From the NCBI GenBank assembly GCA_902826615.1, contig CADEFN010000001.1, forward strand, positions 1,116,001 through 1,180,000: 64,000 nucleotides of DNA, written 5' to 3'. The first letter of the stretch is position 1. Every line of letters begins with the position of its first letter. The translations under genes and the position numbers were made by a program. Origin of the DNA: an uncultured Gemmatimonadota bacterium (GTDB lineage Bacteria > Gemmatimonadota > Gemmatimonadetes > Gemmatimonadales > Gemmatimonadaceae). Under the pieces are notes generated by a model. That model saw nothing but the letters and a program-made list of their open reading frames with translations, had not been told where the DNA came from and ran no database searches. Shown in pieces: positions 25,897 to 34,761 of this stretch.

Positions 25897-28800
25897 ATGG
25901 CGACTCGTTCCTCGCGTGCGGTGTTGTACACCCTGTGCGCTCTGCTTCTCGCGGGCGGCGACAACGCGCTGTGGGCTCAAGCCGACTCGGCGCGCGCTCG
26001 CACCCGGCCCAATCTGGGCGCGCTCAAGACCATCACCTTCGACACTGACGAAGGCACCTATCTCTCGCTCGATGTGAGCCCAGATGGTCAGTCGATTGCC
26101 TTCGATATGCTGGGCGACATCTACGTCATGCCCATCGCGGGGGGAGAGGCGCGAGCGCTGACCAGCGGATTGTCGTGGGACCAGCAGCCGCGCTGGTCTC
26201 CTGACGGACGACGCATCGCCTTTGTGAGTGATCGCGACGGTTCGTCGAACCTGTGGATCATGAACGCAGACGGTTCGGCGGCGCGGCAGCTGTCGCGCGG
26301 GCGGAAGGACACCTTCATCTCACCGGCCTGGCTCCCGGACGGACCGGCGATCATGGTGCGCATGAACCAGTGGAGCGGGAGCGGGACGCCACCAACCGGC
26401 AACGATCTTTATGTCTACTACCCCGAGGGCGGCTCGATGCGGCTGGCCGAGGGAAAGCTCACTGGCGCCGGGAACGCGGCGGCATCTCCAGATGGGCGCT
26501 ACATCTACTATCCAGGGCAGGGGACATTCGCCTTTGGTGGGTCCGGACCGATCAACCGGTTCGACCGTGTCACGGGGACGATGATTCCACTGACCTGGTC
26601 CGGCCGAAACTTCCGGCCGGCGGCGTCACCTGATGGCAAACATCTGGCCTTCTTGCGCAAGGTTGATGAGCGCCTCGATCTGCGGCTCCGAGATCTGACA
26701 ACCGGTGATGAGCGTGTGCTTGTTCCCGGTCTTTGGGCTGAGGAAATTGGTTCGTCGGGCAATCAGGGAGACTATCCCGGCTATTCGTTTACCCCCGACA
26801 GCCGGGCCATCATCATCTGGGCGCGCGGCAAGATCCATCGGGTCGACGTTGGCACCGGTGCGCTGACCGTGATCCCGATGCGTGTGCGTGTCTCCCTCCA
26901 GGTGGCCGAACGCATCATGAAACCTCGGCGCCTTACCAGTGATTCGGTGGTGAGTCGCATCGTGCGCTGGCCTCGAGTATCCCCGGATGGCCGACGACTT
27001 GTGTTCAGTTCACTGGCCCGAGTGTACGTGATGGACCTTCCCGGCGGAACACCGCGCCGCCTGACGACGTCCTCCGAGGGCGAATACGCGCCGGCCATTT
27101 CCCCGGACGGACGGTCAGTGGCCTACACCACCTGGAGTGACTCGCTGGTGGGGGGCCACCTCAAGGTGGTCTCCATCGACGGTGGGAGTGCCCGGCAGGT
27201 GACGACCCAGTCAGGGCAGTATCTGAACCCCGCATGGTCACCCGATGGCACCCGCATCGCCTACGTCGTGGGCAGCCCGATCTCGGAGCAGATCGCCTGG
27301 CAACCAGACGAAAGCATGCCATACGCACTCCGCTGGGTGCCGGCATCCGGTGGGGAGTCGACACTGCTCACCCACATTCCGACCCCTAACTGGGCCGAAC
27401 ACTCGCATGCCACGTTGTCGTGGTCGGGCGACAACTCGCGTGTGTACTTCACCGAGATGGTCACCGGCCCCCGGGCCAAACGTGCGCTGACCTCGATTCG
27501 GCTGGACGGGTCCGACAAGCAGGTGCACCTCCGCTTCAATCCGGGCGACGAAGCGGTGGTGTCGCCAGACGGACGCCGCGTGGCGATCACGCGGGGCGAC
27601 AACGTGTATGTCACCGTGCTCCCGATGTACACCCCAACGACGATTGACTACACGTTCGAAGGGGGACCGCTGCCGACACTGCGTCTCACCAAGGACGGTG
27701 GTGACTTTCCGCAGTGGCTCGATGCCAGCACCCTCATCTGGGGGAATGGGACGCGTGTGCATCGCCGCCGCTTTGCCCAGGCAGGGATTGCTCCCGGTGA
27801 CACCGCAACACCAGCGGAAACACTCGGGCAGGTACGGCTGATGGTGCCACGGGAGGTACCGCAGGGTGTCATCGCTTTCACCGGCGCGCGTGTGGTCACC
27901 ATGCGTGGTGGTACGCAGGAAGTGCTGAATGGCGCGACCATCGTCGTGACCGGTGATCGCATTTCGGCCATCGGTCGCGGTGTCCCCATTCCGCGCGGCG
28001 CAACAGTGGTGAGTGCCGCAGGAACGACGATCATCCCGGGTCTGCACGATGCCCATGCGCACATGCAGTTCAATCCGTACGGAACGTACCCCCAACAGAA
28101 GTGGCCACAGATCGTCAACCTTGCCTACGGTATCACCGCAACGATGGATCCGTGGAACCCGAGCCACGAGATCTTCGAGCAATCCGACATGGTGGATGCG
28201 GGACTGATGCTCGGCCCTCGTCTCTTTTCCACCGGCACCTGGATCGACGGGCGGCGCGAGGAGTTGCCGCAGTTCCTCGACATTCGCACCATCGACGACG
28301 CGCGTTCCATCGTCCGGCGTCTCAAGACGTTAGGCGCCGACATGCTCAAGGAGTACATGCAACCGCGGCGCGAGGCGAGGCAGTTCCTGTCGCAGGCCGC
28401 CCGTGAAGAGGGAGTGCCGTTGACGGCCGAGGGTGCCGGGGACTGGGCCCGGAACCTGAGCATGGTCATGGATGGATTCTCCGCCTTTGAGCATACGCTG
28501 CCCATCGCGCCGCTCTACAAGGACGTGATCGAGTTGCTCGCGCAGTCGAAGGTGTTCTACACACCGACGTTGATGGTGACGTACGGTGGCGAGGCGCTCA
28601 ACAACTACTACTATGGCGAGACCAATCCCCACGACGATCCCAAGGTGCGTCGCTTCACTCCTGAGGAGCGCATGGATGAGGGGCGGCGCTGGGTGAAGGT
28701 GCCGGAGAAGGAGCTCTTCTTCAAGCAGATTGCGCGTGACCTGGTGAAGATCAATCGCGCTGGAGGCTACACACCGTTAGGCGCCCACGGGAACCGGCAG

Positions 28801-29154
28801 GGGATTGGTGTGCATTGGGAGTTGTGGGGCAAGGTCTCAGGCGGTCAGACACCCTGGGAAGCGTTGCGTGATGCGACCTGGCGTCCGGCGGAAAAGCTGG
28901 GACTCGAACGTGACCTGGGTTCACTCGAAGTGGGGAAACTGGCCGACTTTGTGGTACTGACCCGAGACCCACTCCTGAACATTCGCAACAGCGACGCCAT
29001 CCGCTGGGTGGTGAAAGGTGGCGTGGTGTACGACGCCAATTCCATGACCACCCTGTACCCATCACGAAAGGCGCTCGAACGCTTCTTCTGGCAAACACTT
29101 GCAGACCACGAGCGGTTCAAGGCTCCCGAGCCACCTCCGTTCGGGCGGAGGTAG
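25897..29154 (+). CDS. Secreted TolB-propeller/amidohydrolase fusion (paralogue B)
   Basis: A 1085-residue protein of the same architecture as the one at 4895: signal peptide ending near ALWAQ, PD40/TolB propeller blades with repeated SPDG turns, and a C-terminal amidohydrolase. The metal motif is DAHAH (His720, His722); HTLPI, LGAHGNRQGIG and the GSLEVGKLADFVVLTRDP tail follow. It is about 70 residues shorter than paralogue A, mainly between propeller and hydrolase, where A carries a Pro/Ala/Thr/Lys-rich insert. A TTAGGC word lies at 25864-25869, 33 bases before the ATG, and two CGTTAGGC words lie inside the gene. Likely an extracytoplasmic peptidase or lactonase-like enzyme; substrate unknown. 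Confidence 0.86.
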   Translation: MATRSSRAVLYTLCALLLAGGDNALWAQADSARARTRPNLGALKTITFDTDEGTYLSLDVSPDGQSIAFDMLGDIYVMPIAGGEARALTSGLSWDQQPRWSPDGRRIAFVSDRDGSSNLWIMNADGSAARQLSRGRKDTFISPAWLPDGPAIMVRMNQWSGSGTPPTGNDLYVYYPEGGSMRLAEGKLTGAGNAAASPDGRYIYYPGQGTFAFGGSGPINRFDRVTGTMIPLTWSGRNFRPAASPDGKHLAFLRKVDERLDLRLRDLTTGDERVLVPGLWAEEIGSSGNQGDYPGYSFTPDSRAIIIWARGKIHRVDVGTGALTVIPMRVRVSLQVAERIMKPRRLTSDSVVSRIVRWPRVSPDGRRLVFSSLARVYVMDLPGGTPRRLTTSSEGEYAPAISPDGRSVAYTTWSDSLVGGHLKVVSIDGGSARQVTTQSGQYLNPAWSPDGTRIAYVVGSPISEQIAWQPDESMPYALRWVPASGGESTLLTHIPTPNWAEHSHATLSWSGDNSRVYFTEMVTGPRAKRALTSIRLDGSDKQVHLRFNPGDEAVVSPDGRRVAITRGDNVYVTVLPMYTPTTIDYTFEGGPLPTLRLTKDGGDFPQWLDASTLIWGNGTRVHRRRFAQAGIAPGDTATPAETLGQVRLMVPREVPQGVIAFTGARVVTMRGGTQEVLNGATIVVTGDRISAIGRGVPIPRGATVVSAAGTTIIPGLHDAHAHMQFNPYGTYPQQKWPQIVNLAYGITATMDPWNPSHEIFEQSDMVDAGLMLGPRLFSTGTWIDGRREELPQFLDIRTIDDARSIVRRLKTLGADMLKEYMQPRREARQFLSQAAREEGVPLTAEGAGDWARNLSMVMDGFSAFEHTLPIAPLYKDVIELLAQSKVFYTPTLMVTYGGEALNNYYYGETNPHDDPKVRRFTPEERMDEGRRWVKVPEKELFFKQIARDLVKINRAGGYTPLGAHGNRQGIGVHWELWGKVSGGQTPWEALRDATWRPAEKLGLERDLGSLEVGKLADFVVLTRDPLLNIRNSDAIRWVVKGGVVYDANSMTTLYPSRKALERFFWQTLADHERFKAPEPPPFGRR

Positions 29155-29260
29155 CGGGCGAGGTGGCAGGGCGGCACGATGGCCTGGGACCACTGGTGGA
29201 ACGGCTCGGATCGCAGCATTCTCACGCGCTGACTCTCCCAGACTCCCAGCCCATCCCATC

Positions 29261-30757
29261 ATGCGCCGTTTGCTCGTTGGCACCGCCCTGCTAACCCTGG
29301 CCTGCGGCGGCTCAGAGGTCACTCCCGAACCGAGCCAGCGCAGTCCGCAGCTGGCCGCGCTGATCGCTCGTGGTGACTCGTTGATGTTGCCGGGGGAGTG
29401 GACACCACCGCCGGGTGACGGGCAGGAGCATTCCATCGCTGGCTTCGCCACAACACTCTGTGCCGCGGTGTTCATTACCGGGCTCGACCCTGCCGATGCG
29501 GCGGCCAACGTGGGATGGTTCACTTCGCCACCCGAGGATCGCCGTGTGGTCACTGATACGGTGATCGACCGGGCCCGGCAATCGGTTCGCCTCAAGCTTC
29601 CCTCGGGTGTGTGGCGCGAGGCCCGGAAGTTCGGCAGCCAGGGATGTGTGCCCCTGCCCAAGGGAGAGGACTCAGTCCACTTCACGCCCGTGGTCGTCAC
29701 ACCCAACCTGCCAGACGCTGCCACCACCCCGTGGCCGATGGGCGACGTGATCACGCCGGCTCCCTGGCCGGCAGGCGTCGATTCGGCCAAACTCGCAGAA
29801 GCGGTTACCACTGCGTTCGGCCCGGACTCGGCGATGACGCTGGCATTTCTCGTGACTCACAAGGGGCGGATCCTGGCTGAGCGATACGCCACCGGGATAG
29901 GCATCCATACGCCACTCGAGAGCTGGTCGATGGGGAAAAGCCTGACCGGCACACTCGTGGCTCGTCTGATTCAGCTGGGGACCTACACCCTCGATCAGCC
30001 GGCGCCCATTCCCCAGTGGCAGCAACCCGGTGATCCGAGGCAGGAGATTCGTATCAGCGACATCATGCGCATGTCGAGCGGTCTCCGGATTCGTGCACCG
30101 CAGGACCCCGGCCACGACCCCACACTCGGGTACCCGGACCACCTCTGGTACTACACAGGTGCCGGCAACTCGTTTGAGTGGGCGGCAACTCGTCCGCAGC
30201 AGTGGAAGCCGAACACTGTCGGGCGGTATCGCAACACCGACCCGGTGCTGGCAAACTATCTCGTGCGACTCGGCGTCGAGAAGCGTGGAGAGGACTACCG
30301 GAGCTGGCCCCAGCGGAATCTCTTCGACAAGATCGGGATTCGCGACGCGGTGCTCCTGACCGACCCGTATGGCAACAACCTCACACAGGGCGCCGAGTAT
30401 CTACCAGCGCGTGATTGGGCGCGTCTGGCAAACTTGTATGTGCAGGATGGCATGTGGAACGGCGAGCGATTGCTCCCCGAGGGCTACGTGGACCACGTGA
30501 AAACCGTGGCGCCAGCGTGGGTCGCAGACGGACGCCTGGTGTATGGTGGTGGCTTCATGTGGGTCAATGGCGATGGCGCCGATCCCATGCCCAAGGATGC
30601 CTTTTCTTTTCGCGGCGCCGGTGGCCAGAGCACCATCATCGTGCCTGACCGCGACCTCGTGGTGGTGCGTATTGGAAAGTATGCAGGATCGCGAAAGGGC
30701 GACGCTGTCCTCAAGGATGCGCTGAAAATCCTGATGGAGGCTGTGAAGCCGGACTAA
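29261..30757 (+). CDS. Class C beta-lactamase-like serine hydrolase (lipoprotein)
   Basis: A 498-residue lipoprotein (signal ending TLAC, Cys at residue 15). The catalytic domain of the class C/CubicO family starts near residue 170. The SxxK motif is SMGK, followed by LTGTL; the Tyr-x-Asn motif is YRN in RYRNTDPVLANYLV; and the third motif region is FRGAGGQSTIIV before RDLVVVRIGK. These are the three motifs of penicillin-recognising serine hydrolases. Such proteins are mostly esterases or D-aminopeptidases and not true beta-lactamases. Start at 29261 gives the lipobox. It stands in a run after the amidohydrolase and before an unknown envelope protein. Confidence 0.87.
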   Translation: MRRLLVGTALLTLACGGSEVTPEPSQRSPQLAALIARGDSLMLPGEWTPPPGDGQEHSIAGFATTLCAAVFITGLDPADAAANVGWFTSPPEDRRVVTDTVIDRARQSVRLKLPSGVWREARKFGSQGCVPLPKGEDSVHFTPVVVTPNLPDAATTPWPMGDVITPAPWPAGVDSAKLAEAVTTAFGPDSAMTLAFLVTHKGRILAERYATGIGIHTPLESWSMGKSLTGTLVARLIQLGTYTLDQPAPIPQWQQPGDPRQEIRISDIMRMSSGLRIRAPQDPGHDPTLGYPDHLWYYTGAGNSFEWAATRPQQWKPNTVGRYRNTDPVLANYLVRLGVEKRGEDYRSWPQRNLFDKIGIRDAVLLTDPYGNNLTQGAEYLPARDWARLANLYVQDGMWNGERLLPEGYVDHVKTVAPAWVADGRLVYGGGFMWVNGDGADPMPKDAFSFRGAGGQSTIIVPDRDLVVVRIGKYAGSRKGDAVLKDALKILMEAVKPD

Positions 30758-30791
30758 GGGCAAACACAATGACCCTCGCGCAGGAGGTCTG

Positions 30792-31667
30792 ATGAAGCAA
30801 ACGTTGAAGGCCGCATTCCTCGGCGGCATGGTCTTTATGCTTCCCGCAGTCGCTCACCCCCAAGCTGGCGAAAGCGTGCCACGCGAGCTGGCGGAAGCAC
30901 TGCTCGGCGCCATGATGGGTGGAGGGTCGGGGATACGCGTGGGGTCCGCGCCCGTGGGCTTCCCCGCATCGCTCACGCAGGATCCATTGCAGGTGCTTGG
31001 TAGCCTGGCGCGCGGGAACATGGGCCAGACGGTGCTCGCCACGTTTCTCAAGCCGGACAGTGCGCGCAAGCTTCTGCGAGCGAGGCTGCTCTCCGAGGGT
31101 TTCGAGTCGCGTCAGCAGCCCGTGTCACCTGCCTCCTCCGGGGGTGGGTTTGTCTCCGCCGGTGCAGGCAGTTCCGAGGTGCCTGAGATGCTCTGCAAGG
31201 GAAGTGAGTTTGCCTTTGTCAGCACCTGGCTGCGCAAGGCGCCGGCGGTTGGCTCACTTGCGATGATCAGCGTGCAACGCGCCTCGGGGGGAATGTGCGA
31301 CGTCGTGCCCAACCCCGAAATGCTCCGCTTTCAGGGGATCCCGGTTCCGCTCCTGCGTCTGCCAGACGATGCAGAGACCGATGCCTTCCGGGGCGGCGGC
31401 TCATCCGGCGGGATGGATGAACGCACCGTGCAGACAACGTTCCGCTGGAAGGGTGATCTGGCTGGTCTGGCCAAACACTTCGCCGATCAGCTGGTTGAGC
31501 AGAAGTGGGTGCCGGGTCCGGCGACCGGGGTCGACGGGCTTCATGTCGCGCTCTACACCTTGAAAAACGAGAAGAAGGAGGAGTACACCGGCACATTGGT
31601 GATTCGGGGTACGCTGGAGCGGAGAGCGAGCTTTTCATCTCAGCGGGTGGAGCCTGGATCGCGTTAG
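30792..31667 (+). CDS. Unknown exported protein
   Basis: A 291-residue protein with a clear ribosome-binding site (CAGGAGGT) and a signal peptide ending near AVAHPQ (residue 24). It contains Gly/Ser-rich linkers (residues ~105-120 and ~198-205) and two Cys in the central domain. A C-terminal region with FRWKGDLAGLAKHFADQLVEQKW resembles a small alpha/beta sandwich. I do not recognise the family. It is probably cotranscribed with the serine hydrolase (34-base gap). The stop TAG overlaps the stop of the opposing gene within the word CGTTAGGG at 31662-31669. Confidence 0.6.
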   Translation: MKQTLKAAFLGGMVFMLPAVAHPQAGESVPRELAEALLGAMMGGGSGIRVGSAPVGFPASLTQDPLQVLGSLARGNMGQTVLATFLKPDSARKLLRARLLSEGFESRQQPVSPASSGGGFVSAGAGSSEVPEMLCKGSEFAFVSTWLRKAPAVGSLAMISVQRASGGMCDVVPNPEMLRFQGIPVPLLRLPDDAETDAFRGGGSSGGMDERTVQTTFRWKGDLAGLAKHFADQLVEQKWVPGPATGVDGLHVALYTLKNEKKEEYTGTLVIRGTLERRASFSSQRVEPGSR

Positions 31668-32593
31668 GGAAGCCGCAGTCCCAGAACACGCGCCGAGATC
31701 ACCATCACGTCCTCACGCTCGGGGGCGGCACCGGGTTTGGTGCCGCGTATCATGCGTGTGAAGAAGAGGTGCTTCCCGTCCGGCGAAACGGACTGGGCGA
31801 ATTCCGACGCAGCCGTGTTCACCTCTGGCCCAAGCGGTCTCGCCTTACGCCAGCCATTGCCCTCGCGTTCGACCACATAAAGCTCGGCGTCTCCTTGCTC
31901 GGGGGGGCGCCGCACGTTGACAAGAAGCCAGGACTCGTCAGGCGCCACAAAGAGATTGTTGAAGTATTCCTTCTCACCTCCAACGCCTTGCAACGTGTCG
32001 AGTTGCGTCACGCGACCGTCTGTCCCAAACTGCGCGCGCACATTCACCTGCAGCAGATTGGCTCCGCCCCGCGCCGTGTAGTAGAGCACACCGGTACTGG
32101 TCGGCGTCGCGAAGTACTCGTCGAGTGACGAATTAACGACAGATGTGATTCTCACCGGTTCGCCCCAGGCGGCCCCCGTCCGCTCCACGTACCATATATC
32201 GTAGTCCGTGGCCGTTGGAGCGCGATCGGGATGCGGTCGGTCCGAATTGAAGTAGAGCCGCTTGCCATCAGGGGCAAAGGCCGGGTCGATATCCCGCCAG
32301 GGACCGGAGAACGGCACCGGCGTTGCCTTGGACCACGCTCCGCCGCTAAACCGGGACTCGAGAATGGTCAGCTTCAGCGTCCCATCGGCACGATCGACAC
32401 GCTCGTTGAGAAGGAAGTGGGTGCCGTCTGGAGACAACGTGCCGCCAAAGTTGAGGCCGGCGGAAATCACACCCGGCAGAAAAATCCGCGCGGTGTCGTC
32501 AGAAACCACCGAGCTGAAGTTCCTTTGGCCCGCGCCCGATTGGCAACTTACGGATACCGACCAGACCAGCAGTGCAGCGACAGCCCGCTTCAT
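31664..32593 (-). CDS. PD40/TolB-type beta-propeller lipoprotein
   Basis: A 309-residue lipoprotein (lipobox-like VSVSC near residue 17). PD40 blades are visible as LSPDGTHFLLNE, FAPDGKRLYFNSDRP, VAPDESWLLVN and VSPDGKHLFFT. It is a compact single propeller without an enzymatic domain. The gene is divergent from the LytTR regulator at 32666 (72 bases between start codons) and convergent with the unknown exported protein at 30792. A binding or sensing role outside the cytoplasm is likely; the partner is not known. Confidence 0.8.
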   Translation of the reverse strand: MKRAVAALLVWSVSVSCQSGAGQRNFSSVVSDDTARIFLPGVISAGLNFGGTLSPDGTHFLLNERVDRADGTLKLTILESRFSGGAWSKATPVPFSGPWRDIDPAFAPDGKRLYFNSDRPHPDRAPTATDYDIWYVERTGAAWGEPVRITSVVNSSLDEYFATPTSTGVLYYTARGGANLLQVNVRAQFGTDGRVTQLDTLQGVGGEKEYFNNLFVAPDESWLLVNVRRPPEQGDAELYVVEREGNGWRKARPLGPEVNTAASEFAQSVSPDGKHLFFTRMIRGTKPGAAPEREDVMVISARVLGLRLP

Positions 32594-32665
32594 CTCCTTG
32601 ACTCCGTGAACTCGACCTGCTCACAGTGTGGTATCGCATCCTGAATTGACAGGGTGGAGTGACCG

Positions 32666-33526
32666 ATGAAGGTGTTCATGGTGCAAATGACAGGAGGGAC
32701 GCTGGCGGCGACATGGCGAGAAGGTGCGAGCCCTTGGCGACATCCCGCGATCGCCCTCCTCGCCGCCTCGATCCTGACGGTGTTCCTCGCCGCGACAAGT
32801 GTCATGAGTCATTCGGTTCAGGGCAGAACGACGTTGTGGACTTCGGCCGTGTCGTGGGCCGCCGCGACGTCGGTCACCTGGCTTCTGGTAACGGTAGTCT
32901 CGCTGAACGGGTTCGCACGTTTGGGCCGGGGAGCAAGTGCGGGGTGGCGAACCGTCGCTGGGTGCGTGGCACTTGCCGGTGTGGTCCTGGTTCTCGCGCC
33001 TGTGCTGAGGGCGGCCCTCGATCTCCTTCTTCCGCAGACCGCTCAGCTTGGCGGACCGTTCGCAGACCGCGCAATTCGCTTTGCCCTCCGTTGGCTGGAC
33101 TCCGGCATTCTCGCCTATGCGCTGCTGCTGATCGCCGGGTTCTGGTGGTCACGACACGCCGCGACTGCACATGGCGTGGAGCGCGCCTCAGAGGGCGTGC
33201 CCGCCATTGTCATTCGACATGGAGAGCGTTCCATCACTGTACGGCACGAGCAGATCGACTACGTGCGTGGTGCCGGCAACTACGTCGAGATCCATGCGGA
33301 CAGTGCTCGTCACCTGGCGCGCCGCAGCATGAGTCGCATGCAGGAGGACCTGGGCAACACCCACTTTGTGCGAGTCCATCGCAGCGCCATTGTCGCACGC
33401 TCGGCCATTCGTGAGGTGATACGGCGCGATGGCGCGGTATCGGTGGTGGTTCGCGACGGAACCGAGATACCTGTCAGCAGAATGGGTCGCCGCGCACTCG
33501 AGGCGATGCTCGGCCCGCGCGCCTAA
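32666..33526 (+). CDS. Membrane-bound LytTR transcription regulator
   Basis: A 286-residue protein with four hydrophobic segments in the first ~165 residues and a C-terminal LytTR DNA-binding domain (about 183-284). Diagnostic blocks are [39 protein letters not shown] and [16 protein letters not shown]. There is no receiver domain, so the membrane part should sense directly and control DNA binding. The start codon is 72 bases from the divergent propeller gene, a likely target. It ends in a GCCTAACG word at 33521-33528, where its TAA overlaps the TAG of the opposing acyl-CoA dehydrogenase. Confidence 0.85.
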   Translation: MKVFMVQMTGGTLAATWREGASPWRHPAIALLAASILTVFLAATSVMSHSVQGRTTLWTSAVSWAAATSVTWLLVTVVSLNGFARLGRGASAGWRTVAGCVALAGVVLVLAPVLRAALDLLLPQTAQLGGPFADRAIRFALRWLDSGILAYALLLIAGFWWSRHAATAHGVERASEGVPAIVIRHGERSITVRHEQIDYVRGAGNYVEIHADSARHLARRSMSRMQEDLGNTHFVRVHRSAIVARSAIREVIRRDGAVSVVVRDGTEIPVSRMGRRALEAMLGPRA

Positions 33527-34716
33527 CGCAACTCCAGCCGGGCGACGGTGCGCTGATGCACCTCGTCCGGCCCATCGGCGATCCGCAGCGAGCGCTGCCC
33601 GGCGTACATCGACGCCAGGGGATGATCCGCGGATAGCCCACCACCCCCGTGTGCCTGGATCGCGAGGTCGATCACGCGGCAGGCCACGTTGGGGGCGACC
33701 ACCTTGATCATCGCGATCTCCTTCTGCGCACCCTTGATCCCCACGGTGTCCATCATCCACGCCGCCTTGAGTACCAGCAGGCGCGCCATGTCGATGTCAC
33801 ACCGCGCCTCGGCGATCCGTGCGTGCCACAACGACTGTTCTGCCACAGGTTTCCCGAATGCAACGCGCGATTTGAGTCTCGCGCACATCAGCTCAAAGGC
33901 GCGTTCGGCGGAACCGATCGACCGCATGCAGTGATGAATACGCCCGGGGCCAAGGCGGCCCTGGGCGATCTCGAACCCGCGGCCCTCACCAAGGAGCATG
34001 TTGTCTGCGGGCACTCGCACGTTCGAGAAGTCGATCTCACAGTGCCCATGCGGGGCGTCATCGTATCCGAAGACTGACAACTTGCGCACCACCGTGACCC
34101 CCGGCGTCTCCAGGGGCACGAGGATCATGGAGTGCTGCTCGTGGCGTGCTCCGGACGTGCTCGAACGACCCATGACAATGAGCAGCTTGCAGCGGGCATC
34201 GCCGGCGTTGGTCGCCCACCATTTGCGCCCGTTGAGTACGTACTCGTCACCGTCGCGACGAATTTCCAGGGCGATATTGGTCGCGTCCGATGACGCCACA
34301 TCGGGCTCGGTCATCACGTACGCCGAGCGGATCTCGGCGCTCAGGAGTGGGGTCAGCCATTGCTCCTGCTGCGCGGGTGTGCCGTACCGGTCGAGCACTT
34401 CCATGTTCCCGGTATCGGGGGCGGCGCAGTTGAACACCTCGGGTGCCCACTCCACACGTCCCATCACCTCCGCCAGCGATGCATACTCGAGGTTGGTGAG
34501 ACCGGGGCCGCGCTGGCTGTGAGTCAGGAAGAGATTCCACAACCCGGCAGCGCGGGCTTCGGAGCGGAGTTCGTCGATGAGTGGCACCACGGCCCACCGG
34601 TCACCGCGCTCCACCTCGTGGCGGTACCGGATCTCGTTAGGGTAGACGTGACGAGCCATGAAGGCGCTGAGCTGGCCGAGCAGCGCCTGGGTGCGTGGCG
34701 AAAGGGCGAAGTCCAT
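33523..34716 (-). CDS. Acyl-CoA dehydrogenase (ACAD10/11-like)
   Basis: A 397-residue flavoenzyme oxidising an acyl-CoA to the trans-2-enoyl-CoA. Visible blocks are [20 protein letters not shown] (the TEP substrate/FAD block), [47 protein letters not shown] and [22 protein letters not shown]. The last has Arg at positions typical of the ACAD10/11 group. Length fits the family. A phosphotransferase of the type fused to ACAD10/11 in animals is encoded at 40858-41907, so the two may work on hydroxyacyl-CoA substrates together. Its stop overlaps the LytTR stop. Confidence 0.9.
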   Translation of the reverse strand: MDFALSPRTQALLGQLSAFMARHVYPNEIRYRHEVERGDRWAVVPLIDELRSEARAAGLWNLFLTHSQRGPGLTNLEYASLAEVMGRVEWAPEVFNCAAPDTGNMEVLDRYGTPAQQEQWLTPLLSAEIRSAYVMTEPDVASSDATNIALEIRRDGDEYVLNGRKWWATNAGDARCKLLIVMGRSSTSGARHEQHSMILVPLETPGVTVVRKLSVFGYDDAPHGHCEIDFSNVRVPADNMLLGEGRGFEIAQGRLGPGRIHHCMRSIGSAERAFELMCARLKSRVAFGKPVAEQSLWHARIAEARCDIDMARLLVLKAAWMMDTVGIKGAQKEIAMIKVVAPNVACRVIDLAIQAHGGGGLSADHPLASMYAGQRSLRIADGPDEVHQRTVARLELR

Positions 34717-34761
34717 TCGGGCAAACTACGCTCCCGTCAGGCCGCCGTCATTCCCTCCCGC

